In this document: one piece after another, positions 20,031-30,044 of the stretch
How the letters are laid out: every line of letters begins with the position of its first letter
Position numbering within the stretch: position 1 is the stretch's first letter
DNA from: Agarophyton chilense
Lineage: Eukaryota > Rhodophyta > Florideophyceae > Gracilariales > Gracilariaceae
DNA: 64,000 nucleotides
Reading direction: 5' to 3'
NCBI GenBank assembly: GCA_030374765.1
Contig: JARGXX010000001.1
Coordinates: 1,798,001 to 1,862,000, forward strand
The notes under the pieces: generated by a model
Databases searched by the model: none
What the model was told of the DNA's origin: nothing
Seen by the model: the letters and a program-made list of their open reading frames with translations, nothing else
Program-made: the position numbers and the translations under genes

Positions 20031-21728
20031 TCAGATGTCGAATTGTTCGATGTGTAAATTAAAAGCTGCTGAGAGACAGAGGATTGTGCGTATGGAGGGG
20101 CGCTCGGCTGTGTATGTGGTAACATGATCTGGGTCGAAGTGTTCGTGGGGTTTCATAATGTCCCCTCGAACGTTGCAGCGTGCCTTGTAGCGTTCTATGT
20201 TCCCGTCCTCGTTTCTCTTGTATCGATTGGTCATCTTTAGGGGGATGGGTTTTGTGTTCGCGGGCAGTTGGGATTTTGGGATCCAGTGTACGGTGTTGTT
20301 GGCGGCCAGTGTGTCCAGTTCGGTATCGTGGGCTGTGGCCCAGTGCTCGGCGTCTGGGTAGAGCTGTGCATGGTGAAGGGATGTCGGCGGCTCGGGTGTA
20401 GGGGAGATGGAAGTGGGAGTGCTGAGGAGGCTTGTTGATTTGGTTTGGAAGGCGTGGGGTGTTTGGTGCGCTGGGTCTAGGTGAAGATAGTATGGTTTAA
20501 AGTCGACGGCTCGTAGGCGCTGGTACTGGGTTGTGCTGAGATTGAGCGCGACGATATATGTGGGGGAGATGTTGTGCATGAATCGGGCGGGATGGGCTCG
20601 GGGCTCGAGTCTCATTTTGTAGTCGTGGTAATTGGGGATTGTGCCCAATTTTCCGAAGATGAATAATCTGGTTGTCTGCGGTGTTGTTTTGTGCCACAGT
20701 TCGTACGGCGAGTGGCCTGTGGAGTCATAGATTGTTAGGTTATATTTGAAGACTACGTCCTTCATCGCATCTTCCCAGAATTTGTCGTCAAGCTTTGAGT
20801 GGTGTAGTGCTGCCCGGGTTGCTGATGTGATGGTGTGATTTACTCGCTCCGCCACAGAGTTTTCTTGTGGCTGGTCGGGGGTGTTTGATCGGTATTGGAT
20901 GCCATGCGTATTGTAAAGGGTGTTCATGGCGTTGCTCTGGAATTCTTTTGCGTTGTCTGTGTGATAGATTGCGGGCGGGCGGCCTTGTTGGGAGCTGATG
21001 AATGACATTGCTAGAGGTGTGGTTTGTTGCACGGCCTTGCGGTTGGGTATGAAGAAAACGATTAGGTATCGGGTTCGTGCGTCGAGGTACGTAATGAAAT
21101 GGTGGTTTCCATGGCGGGACGGTGGTTGGAATGGGTTGAATGTGTCACTACTGATGTAAGATCCTACTGGGTAGCTGTGGGTTTTGCGCTTGTGGGGATT
21201 TGGGGATTGGTGTGCTGTAGGGCATGTGGAGCATGTGATGGCGGGCGGCGTTTGGCGAAGCTTCTTTGGGAGGTTAGGGATGGTATTTTTGAGAACCATT
21301 CTTCTCAATTTGCTGAGGTTGACGTGGTTGAGGATGAGGTGCCAGTTATAGAAACTGAGCGCTGTTGAAGTGGGTGGTGTGTGTTGCGGTGGTTGGGTGA
21401 GGTTTTGCAGGCGCGGGGGTTGTTTTGGGCATTTCAGTGCTTTGGATGGGAGGGCTGGTGTCTGTCTGTAGAGATACTGCTTCTTCTCTTTTGTTCGTGA
21501 TCTTGTGGGTGGCGCCGTGGGGAGTACTGGCTGCGGCGTGGTTTGATTTGTCGGAATGCTTGTGTTTGGTACGGTGCGTGAGCTGAGAGCCAGCTTTGTG
21601 CTTCGTGTGGGGATAGATTGTATGCGATATGCGTCTTTATCCCATGGAGCAGTAGCTACTATTTTAGGCATTTGCGGATAGTGTAGGTTCAAGATATGAC
21701 CAAGGTTGCGTGTGAAGAGTACGGCACC
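20031..21728 (-). pseudogene. Copia integrase and N-terminal reverse transcriptase
   Basis: The frame continues into the gypsy LTR at its start; the true copia part begins at 21728. It holds a GAG-pre-integrase region (WHLILNHVNLSKLRRM, CSTCPT), an integrase DDE core with SSDTFN (first D), YHTDNAKEF (second D) and PQENSVAERVNHT (E), a proline-rich linker, and the RVT_2 start (HWIPKSQLPANTKPI, RYKARCNVRGD). A TGA at 20031 ends it. The target duplication GAATT is at 21729-21733. Confidence 0.92.
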
Positions 21729-21733
21729 GAATT

Positions 21734-22598
21734 TGTAGGACAATGCCCCCAAGGGGGAAAACCTACGAAGACGTTTGGATCTTCCTCTCACGAGGTAACC
21801 GGCGCGGTAGAGCCCTCCCAGGGATCGGCGCGCAATGACGGGTGTAAGCCGGAGCCGAACCGTCGCGACGGGCGCAGGGAGGCTGAAAGAAGCCGAGAAT
21901 ATCCGCCGAAGCGGTGCTTCCGTATCCTCTGAGGGGGCAAAACCCACGAGAGTGGCGAGCACGACAGGTGTCAGTGCGAGCCGCAAGAGCGGGAATTGCC
22001 CAATGAAGGGGAGGAAAAGGGAAAGAAAATGGGAACGGAGGCAAGAGGGCGAGGTTGACCACGAGTCGCAAGAGGGGACTCGGGAACAGCCGGCACTGCC
22101 GGGTGTAGCAAACCGTATACACGGGCGGAACCACGAAAGTGGGAATAGATACCCAACACACGAATGCTGCTTGAACGTCCAAGGGGGTTGGGAAGCCGTG
22201 CACCACGGGAAATCCTTCCATAAGGAGTTGTATACCCGCGCAGGCGGTTCGACCCAGAGCCAAGATCTGGAAGACCATGATCACCCTTGTTGGGCAGACT
22301 TTACTGGACCGGCGGCCGCGAGGCCGGCGGCCTAAGTACTGTAGTCACCGTAGAATAGAATAAATAAAGTCTATCCTAAATAGCTAAATGTCCGTCTAAG
22401 AAAAGGGGCCAATCTGGGGGCCACGTGTCGCGCGGGCGCTGCGGCCACGCGTATGGCTCCCGGTCCCGCCGGTGCATCACCGGCGTTCCGGCCATCGCCA
22501 TGAAAACGGATTACTCCTACTCATAACGAGGTTGCACGCCGGAGGCTCCGGAAAAAACTTAAGTCCCCAAAAACCTCCCTGGAGGACGTTGCTCTTCA
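21734..22598 (-). repeat. Gypsy 3' LTR (left), 865 bp
   Basis: Closely matches the interrupted right LTR (32280-32590 plus 36784-37339). TG...CA ends. Confidence 0.96.
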
Positions 22599-22614
22599 TA
22601 TCCCCCCCCTTCAG
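22599..22614 (-). promoter_or_regulatory. Gypsy polypurine tract
   Basis: Directly abuts the 3' LTR; on the minus strand it reads CTGAAGGGGGGGGATA. This is the expected site of plus-strand DNA priming. Confidence 0.8.
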
Positions 22615-22645
22615 ACAGGGCGAACACCTCGAAGAGGAAGTCGGC

Positions 22646-24421
22646 ATGGCAGCTCGTCATGATAAGAGCGCGTCCGACACCGGGTCTCCGGAAACCAACA
22701 CACCTTCACCAAGGATCCCACCCAAGCTCTTCGCATCTGATTCCAACCACAGCCCAGCAACACGCACCATGTCCAACCCCGACCGTCATAACACATCCGC
22801 GACTCCCGCCCTTGGCGGTTCCACTGGCTTCCGGTCCGCGCCCCACCCTGGGGATGTTACCAACCTCGCGTACGAAGACCGCCGTATTGGCGCCCGCTTT
22901 CGCGGACAGACGGACCCACCGCAGTGGCCGACCTACGACGCCCTTGTGGGTGCAAATCCGAGAACTCGGCATGGCTCCGCGTTGTTGCGGTATGCGCCTT
23001 GGTTTCACCCATTGGCTGTCCGCGACGAGGATTTGATCCAGTCCTACACCGATAATTCGGAGATGCTCCCGGGCGACCTGCCCGGCGTGGTGACCATGTC
23101 CTGGGATTGGCGTAATCGTATCGCCATCCCGGTACACCACATACTCCTCCGACGCGGTGAATCTTCTGCGGAGGCTCAGGCCGCGCTTGTGCAGATCGCT
23201 TATCTCAGGCACCATCGGGCGCCTTTCGAGTTCCCGATACCGCCAGAGGTCGAATTCGACGTCCACCTTTACCGCACTCGCGGGGAAATGTCGTACTGTG
23301 ACCGTCTTAACGGATTGGAAACTCTCGCTTGGAGGGGCACACCGATCGCTCGGCAAGAAGCCCTTTGCTGGGGACGACCGATTCTTCGGGCAGAGTTCCG
23401 CTACCAACCGCGGCAGTCGCGCTCGAACTTCCTTCAGAACTTCATCCGCGATGAGCGGCGTTGGTGGGCCCGGACCGGGTATTTCGTACCGTACCAGAAT
23501 ACGGAGATTGAGCGCATCGCGCCTGCTCACCGACGTGGTCGGTACGTCAGTCTCCCAGACTGGTGGTCCTCCTTGGAGGCGTGCTGGGGTTGCTTCATTG
23601 AGCTTCCCCTAGTCTTCACCTATGTAGGGTCGTCGTTCTTGAACGATCCCCAGTCGGGGTGGTGGTCCGTCGTGGTAAGCGAATGGGCCGTCCGCACTGC
23701 GGCTTTTATCCTCGCTGAGGCGTACGACCAATACCGATTGTGGTACGTGCCACCGCGTGTGCGGGCTGCGATCCGCCTTTTTGACATGCGCATCCCCTTC
23801 GGGGGCGAGGCGAACGAAGAAGAGATGCTGGGCCTCCTCGACTTTGTGGAGGGGGTCCAGTGGGATGAGGTCCCGCTGGAGAACTCCAAACGCATTCAAC
23901 CGCGTCGCCGGTCTGGCCCCGGATTCGGGAGGAATACCGCGCTAGCGGGGGATTTCATCTACTTCGACCCCTGGGAGTACCACAAGATCAGCCGCGAGGA
24001 AGTGGAAGCCAACCGGCATGCGCCGCGTGAAGTCCCGGCCGACCACGCGCGAGGATATGTCGACTCGAGCGACTATTACCGCGGCTATGCGGATGGTGAC
24101 CCGATGGTCGACAACGAACCGGGGGATTTGGGTTACGCTCCGATGGAGGATGACGAGTCCGGCGAGGCCGGTGAGGGGTCCGTTGAATACGGTGGTGCGG
24201 CTCCATCCGGGGCTGCTGATGCCGTGCGAACGGATTCCCATCCGACTCCATCGGTGGCGGGCCCGCCCGCAACCGCCGCTGGCGCGGAGCGGGGCGAGGT
24301 CATCGCGCGCTTCCTTCGGGAGGTGGGGCTTCGCCCTTCCGAGATCTCGGGTGATGTGGCCGCCATGCGGGATGCCTTAGCCAACCGCCTGGGCGGGGGT
24401 CCACCTCGTGCGGAGGAATGA
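22646..24421 (+). CDS. Antisense ORF of the gypsy element (591 codons, unknown function)
   Basis: An uninterrupted frame opposite in direction to gag-pol, in the env-like position between the chromodomain and the polypurine tract. The ATG at 22646 is the first inside the internal region; the frame also reaches an ATG in the LTR at 22472. Third codon positions are strongly G/C. The N-terminal 80 residues are Ser/Pro/Thr-rich. The middle (about 260-390) is rich in Trp, Tyr and Arg (ERRWWARTGYFVPY, YVSLPDWWSSLEACWGC, YDQYRLWYVPPRVRAA). The C-terminal 100 residues are acidic and Gly/Ala-rich and end with a short helical segment. There is no signal peptide, membrane anchor or known domain. It is open over 1.78 kb while gag and pol in the same copy are broken. 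I cannot name a function. Confidence 0.6.
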   Translation: MAARHDKSASDTGSPETNTPSPRIPPKLFASDSNHSPATRTMSNPDRHNTSATPALGGSTGFRSAPHPGDVTNLAYEDRRIGARFRGQTDPPQWPTYDALVGANPRTRHGSALLRYAPWFHPLAVRDEDLIQSYTDNSEMLPGDLPGVVTMSWDWRNRIAIPVHHILLRRGESSAEAQAALVQIAYLRHHRAPFEFPIPPEVEFDVHLYRTRGEMSYCDRLNGLETLAWRGTPIARQEALCWGRPILRAEFRYQPRQSRSNFLQNFIRDERRWWARTGYFVPYQNTEIERIAPAHRRGRYVSLPDWWSSLEACWGCFIELPLVFTYVGSSFLNDPQSGWWSVVVSEWAVRTAAFILAEAYDQYRLWYVPPRVRAAIRLFDMRIPFGGEANEEEMLGLLDFVEGVQWDEVPLENSKRIQPRRRSGPGFGRNTALAGDFIYFDPWEYHKISREEVEANRHAPREVPADHARGYVDSSDYYRGYADGDPMVDNEPGDLGYAPMEDDESGEAGEGSVEYGGAAPSGAADAVRTDSHPTPSVAGPPATAAGAERGEVIARFLREVGLRPSEISGDVAAMRDALANRLGGGPPRAEE

Positions 24422-24749
24422 CCGGAGCTTCCGGTAGAATGTAGGGCGGCGCCACTAGGGCGCCCTTGCCAGTAGTGAGAAATAAAAGAAGAGGGTCGCC
24501 TTTCCGACGCCCTTTCCCAAGTCCACTTCTTTCTTTCCGGGGTACCGGCCTTCAACCGGGGTTCCGGCGTTGCAGGGAACCAGCCTAGCTGGGAGTTCCG
24601 TTTTTAACGGTGGGCGCTTCGCGCGCGGACCAGGTAACAGGCACGACCACCAACGACGTTGGGATAGCGTGAGCCGTTGCTTCCCCGCGTTGGGGCATGG
24701 ACGGAGATGGCGCGTGGCGCCATCAGCCATTCCATTCCGTGTTCACGGT

Positions 24750-24956
24750 TTATCCCTCTTGGGCGTTTACCAGCGTGGCTGGGAGTGCGGTCCCCGCAAG
24801 GCGGTGGTATCGCATTACCGCGGAGCGCGGGAGGTGCTCGATGGGCTCCGGGGTGTCCCACTCCGGCCCGTATCCGTACCAGCGGGTCCGGTACTGGAGC
24901 ACCCCGTGCTCATCGTAGCTATGTCCGACGATTCGGTCGAGGACGTACTCCTGCAC
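24750..24956 (-). pseudogene. Chromodomain of the gypsy integrase, separated by stops
   Basis: Encodes EYVLDRIVGHSYDEHGVLQYRTRWYGYGPE followed by WDTPEPIEHLPRSAVMRYH. This is a chromodomain: E-Y-x-V-(E/D)-x-I, Y-x-(V/T)-(K/R)-W-x-G-Y, and W-(E/D)-x-x-x-(N/H)-L, with aromatic cage positions Y, W and Y/W. It is in the same frame as the integrase but at least two in-frame stops (first at 25344) lie between. It marks the element as chromovirus-like. Confidence 0.85.
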
Positions 24957-25343
24957 GTAAACTTGCCGGCCTTGCCGGGTGGTGGTGACCCGAGCCTCAG
25001 CGCCGCGTGGTGCTAGGCTCGTCGTCGCCTGTTCCGGGTCACCCGGTTTGTCATTCCGCTCTGCGGTTGTTGCCGGGTTGCCGGGTTGCCGGGGCTGCCG
25101 TACCGCTTCGCGGAAGTTGCCGGCGCGGCCGGGTTGTGTTTCCGCTGGGCGGTAGGGGCTTCTCTGAAGTCCGCTCTTACCGAGAGTTTGCGGGGGTCCT
25201 TTCGTCTTGGTGACGGTTCGCCGGAGGCCTCCGCTTGATTTGCGGCATGCGGCGTTCCCATTCGTGGGCAGTTTCCGCTGTGCGGTGCGCCGTGGGCGGT
25301 GAGTGGTTCACCGTCCTGGCGATCCGCCTCCGCGGGGTGGCTG
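24957..25343 (-). other. Broken linker between integrase and chromodomain
   Basis: Low-complexity Pro/Arg/Ala-rich frames on the minus strand change phase here and stops interrupt the integrase frame. It probably once encoded a disordered linker. Confidence 0.4.
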
Positions 25344-27203
25344 TCAGCCAATGACCGGGATGCCGGGTGCCCATTGGTCGGATCTGCCCGCCCGGGTAAT
25401 GTGACCTTGAGGAAGGGTGGTCGGACCGTTGCGGACGGTTGGCTCCGATTGTTCGGCAAGGGAGGCGGTTTTCGACTTGTCGTCGCGCCCCTTTTCCCCC
25501 ATGGAATTCGTACCGTTCTCAACGGAGTGGCTCGCGAGACCTGCTTGCGCAGCGCCCGCCGGAGTACCGGTATCGACCGAAACGCTCGGTGTGCGACCGC
25601 GAATGTGCGGGGAGCCCTCAGTTGCTTCCACGCGATGCGGAGCGTCCGTAGGGTCTCGCTTCCCGGCTTCGGGTCTTCGAGCGCCTTGGTTCCCCTTGCG
25701 GGGCTGCGTGGCGGTCGGGTTGACCGCCGCGTCCCGCGGGAGCGGATTGGCGTTTGGCGACGATGCCGGTTGCCCGCTCGGGGGCCTTGCCCGGGGTGTC
25801 CGGTTAAACTTCCGTTGCGACGGCGATGCTTCCGCGATTGAGCGGGTCCCCTCCCCCTTCTTAGACGGAGCGACGGGTGATGGTGGGCTAACTGCATGGC
25901 GGGTATAAATACCGCTGCGCGGCGCCCGTAAGGGTAGCTGGCCGCGAGGGCCAGGTGTTTCCGGCATTGTCGGTGGTTCCGATAAAGTCGGTATATCGGA
26001 GAGACCCCGTGAGGGGTGCCGTACCACGGCGGGGCGTGGTGCCACCGTTGTACCCGTGGTATACGAGGCCATTTCGACGGGGGCTGAGGCTGATGCGTTT
26101 TCCGCCTGCAGCGGTGGGGCGGCTACGATGCGGTCTTGTGAAAAACGTTTGTGGTCGCCGTTCTTGTCCACCACAACGGTGCCGGGGAGGGAGGACACGA
26201 CCCGGAACGGACCTTCAGCGACAGGCGAGAGCTTGTGACGCTTGTCGGTCCGGGGGTTGTAGTACTCCCGGCGAACGAACACGTAGGTTCCCGGCTTGGG
26301 CGGTGCCGGTAGTGGTCCGCGTAAGCGGTTATCAAAATCCCGCTTGTAGGCGGCCTGGGCACGTTCCATGGACTTCCGGGCGACCGGTACGAGCTTGGTA
26401 AGCCAGTTCTTCCACTTGAGGCGGTATTGACCCACGGATGGGAAAGAGTTGACCCTGTGTTGGGGTTCGACCGCCACTGGCGGGGGTGTCTTGGAGAGCA
26501 CAAGCTCGAAGGGAGTCAGACCGGTTGTCCGGTGAACCTGCGTGTTATAGGCGTAGGTGATAGCATCAGAATAAATGTCCCACGTCATTGGTTGATCGGA
26601 TACGTAGGAGCGTAGCGACGCGAGTAGGGTGCGGTTGAAGCGTTCCACCTGCCCGTTTGTTTGCGGGTGGTAGGTGGTAGTAAACAGGTTCTTGACGTCG
26701 AGGATGCGGCAGACGTCCTGAAAGAACTTAGAGGCGAACTGCTTACCGTTATCGGATAGAACCTCTATCGGAGGGCCATAAACGAACGCCCAGTGCGTAA
26801 CAAAGGCGTTCGCAACCGTTAAAGCGGTGGTCTTCCGTAAAGGTACGGTGCGCACCAGCTTCGAAAAGCGGTCAGTGATAACCAAGAGGAACTTGTTACC
26901 CTTTCCCGTCTTGAGTAGAGGCCCGAGAATGTCGATTGCGACAAACTCGAGGGGCGCCCTTGCGGGGAAAAGCTTCATCCGTTTGGAGTGCTTCCGGAGT
27001 TTCACCCGGTTCTTTGCGCATTGGGTGCAGAACTGCACCGTAGCGTAGCAATCAACCGCCATAGCGGGCCAATAAAAGTACCTTCGCAGGGTTAGATAAA
27101 CTTTTCTCCCACCGGAGTGTCCCCCGAGGGTCGGGTAGTGTGAGAGGTGGAGCACCCTGGTTTGCAGGGTGTGGGGGACCACGATCTGGGATCGGTGGTC
27201 CAT
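25344..27203 (-). pseudogene. Gypsy integrase
   Basis: 619-codon frame. The HHCC zinc-binding region is H...HYPTLGGHSG...CTQC; the DDE core is FVAIDILGP (D), VLSDNGKQF (D) and NGQVERFNRT (E). A GPY/F-like module follows (VFVRREYYNPRTDKRHKLSPVAEGPF), then a long Pro/Ala/Thr-rich tail. The frame is the same as the RNase H piece upstream and is cut from it by one TGA at 27306-27308, so this was one polyprotein. Confidence 0.93.
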
Positions 27204-27305
27204 CGTCCGGACGAGGTAACCGATATCGTTTACCTCGAAAGGGAGGTCCTCTTCACCGTTTAGGCGGGCCCGTATGCGCGTGCAGAACGGGTCGCCGAAC
27301 TGTTC

Positions 27306-28405
27306 TCAGATCATCTCCTCGGTGGAGATGGGTACCAAGGTCCCGGGTACGGGTGTTTCATTCTCGCGCGCTGCGAGTAGCTCATCCATTTCCATGGTGT
27401 CTTCCCCGGTTTCGGGCCAATCCGACTCCGTCGGTGTTTCCCCTTCCAAGGTAAAGCACGGGATCTCGTCGACCTCTGGATCGGCAAGTGCTTCACCTGT
27501 CGTAGGCAATCGAGAGAGGGCGTCTGCTTGGGTGTTCTGGACACCGTTCTTGTAGACGACCTCGAAGTCGAATTCCGCTAAGCGGAGGCGCCACCACATT
27601 AAGCGGCCAGAAGGATCTGCGATGTTCAGCAGCCACCTCAACGAGGCATGGTCCGTGTATACGGTGAAATGAACGCCTATGAGGTATGGGCGCAGAGTGG
27701 ATAGCGCCCAGACCACTGCAAGGCACTCCTTCTCGGAGACCGAGTAGTTGCGCTCGTGAACGTTCAGCGTGCGGGACCAATAGCCAATTGGTTTGCGTTT
27801 CCCCTCGGGGGTGGTTTGGAACAGTGCGCAGCCCACCTGGTGCTCACTGGCGTCGGTGTCGATGGAGTAGAGAAGCCCAGGTTTGGGCAAGGATAGGATG
27901 GGCGCTTTCGTAACTGCCTTAATCAAGGAGCGAAAAGATTCCGACTGATCGGTGGTAAATGGCGCAAGCTTCGGTGGCTGGCCCTTCCGCAGTAGCGCGT
28001 TTAGCGGAGCGGCGATATCCGAGAAACTCGGTATAAACCGTCGATAGACGTTGACCAGACCTAAAAAGGATCGGAGCTCCGTTTGAGTACGGGGCTCCTT
28101 CGCCTCGCAGAGGGACTTGATACGAACTTGTTCGATCATTAACCGTCCTGGACGGATGACGTGCCCGAGATACTTCACCGTGTCGGTGAAGAACTCGCAC
28201 TTCCTCAACTTGAGGGTTATTCCTGCGTCTCGCAGTACGGTCATCACGTCCCGCACGTGGGTCAGGTGATCGTCCAGGTTTCTGGAAAAGACAATGATGT
28301 CGTCCAAGTAGACAAGGCACGTGCTCCACTTGAAACGCGACATCAGTATGTCTATTGCCCTTTGAAAGGTGGCCGGTGCATTGGTTAAACCAAACGGCAT
28401 CCGCT
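27306..28405 (-). pseudogene. Gypsy reverse transcriptase (C-terminal) and RNase H
   Basis: Starts after a single-nucleotide frameshift near 28400-28410 within the RT. It holds MPFGLTNAPATFQRA, the catalytic LVYLDDIIVFS box, YLGHVI, then RNase H with YSIDTDASEHQVGCAL, YSVSEKECLAVVWAL and FTVYTDHASLRWLL. Ends at TGA 27306. Confidence 0.95.
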
Positions 28406-29490
28406 TCGAAGCGGTAGGAACCCGAGTGGCAAACAAACGCGGTTTTGTCTCGGTCCTCTTCCCGGACTGGGACTTGCCAGTAGCCCCAGTTAGCATCCAG
28501 AGCCGTAAACACGGTAGCTTCCCCGAGCGAGTCTATACACTCGTCCATGCGCGGAATCGGGTAGGTGTCCCTCACGGTGACGGCATTGAGGCGACGGTAG
28601 TCAACGCAAAACCGCCACGTGCCGTCAGCCTTGAGGGCCAGCACCACCGGTGAAGCCCAAGGAGATTGGGCGGGCTCGATGACTCCAGCACGGAGCATCT
28701 TGTCCACCTGAAATTCTTTCTCCTCCCGAGCTTTTGGTCCCGCCCTGTAAGGGGGTTGTGCAACCGGACGTGCGTCCGGTAGCAAGTCTATCTGATGTTC
28801 GGTTGTATTGATCTCACCCAGTGAGCCGTCCCACATTGTGGTAAACTCGCGTAGCATTCCGTGTAAGCGGTCCCGGTGTGAGACCGGTACATGACTCAGG
28901 TCCAGGTCCTCGAGGGCCTTGATCGGGTCTATCTTATCGTAGCTCGTAGGCTGTGCCCTGGTGTCAGGTGTTGGAACCGACGAGGTCGGAAATGCATCCG
29001 TCTTGACGGTTTTATCGAGCGCCAACTGCTGTGCCTCCCCGGAGGTTTCTGCAACGGATACCGGGAGACCATCCTCGGTAGAGGGAGTTATTTCGAGTAC
29101 TTCGGCAGCCGTCACCTTTGTAGGGAGCATCGCGAGCGGGTGCGGCGTCACAGACCCAATGACTTGGTTCTTTGCCAGCGTCTGGGGAGCCTTTCCCAGA
29201 TTGGCAACCAACACCCTGAAAGGGGAATTCGGCGTGACTTGCACGATTCCGTTCGCAACGGTTAACTGAAATTTCTCGTACAACGAGGGCAAGGGCTGAA
29301 CAACCCGAAGACCGAGTTGACGGGAATTGACTGAAACCATAACCTGGCTCTCCGGGGGTATGGTGACTGACGAGGCAACGCGTAGCTTCGTAGAATCCCG
29401 GTTCGCCGGTGTGGGTTCCTGCGCAGCAGGTAGAGGAACGTGTTTCCTCGATGCCCGCTTCAGCGGTTGACGAACAATGGGGACGGTAGA
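28405..29490 (-). pseudogene. Gypsy reverse transcriptase, N-terminal part
   Basis: Encodes FQVDKMLRAGVIEPAQSPWA, then SPVVLALKADGTWRFCVDYR and FTALDANWGYWQVPV, the fingers/palm region of a Ty3 RT, up to CHSGSYRF where one extra base moves the frame. The ORF shares its frame with the protease upstream; a TGA at 29491 separates them. Confidence 0.93.
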
Positions 29491-30030
29491 TCAGTCCTCA
29501 AGTTCCACCTGCTTAAGGCGTGGGCGGATGGCGTCGACAAACCTGTCGCAGTAGTCACATCCCAGTATAACTGGCGCGGCCAGCGAGCGGCACACAATAA
29601 AAGTTAGTTTAACCACCATCCGCCCTAGCCTGACGACCAGGTCGATCACACCAACCGTTTTCAACGGGTTGTTATTGGCTTCTGACACGTCGGGTACCGT
29701 TTCAGAACGGATGAGTGACCGCAATGGCGGGGGTAAAACCGATTCCACAATAAAGTTCGGCCCAGCACCTGTATCCAGGACAGTGAGATGTCTCACCATA
29801 AACTGCGTGTACAGACCAAGGTCAGCGTAAACCTTGTAGTTACGCTTGGCCATTACCAAGACTCTATCCGGGATCCGGTTATTTCTAATCCGTATCCACG
29901 GTCGACGCAAAACACCGAGGTGTTTAGAGTCCGCGTCTGCGGTGTCCTTCCTTGTCAGGATTTTCACCGGGAAGCGAGGCATCGGCGCCTCGGGCGTCGT
30001 CAGCCTCAACTCTGAGGACGCCTCTCCCAA
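29491..30030 (-). pseudogene. Gypsy aspartic protease
   Basis: Retropepsin-type domain: active site LTVLDTGAGPNFI and the later APVILGCDYCDRFVDAI (I-L-G-x-D motif). Its frame differs from gag, so gag-pol expression would need a frameshift, or the phase was lost by mutation. Confidence 0.9.
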
Positions 30031-30044
30031 AGGGGAGACTCCCT

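Noticed and set aside
22706-23530. 275-codon minus-strand frame, in the sense direction of the gypsy element
   Set aside because: Lies fully inside the 591-codon plus-strand ORF, is shorter, and has no recognisable domain.
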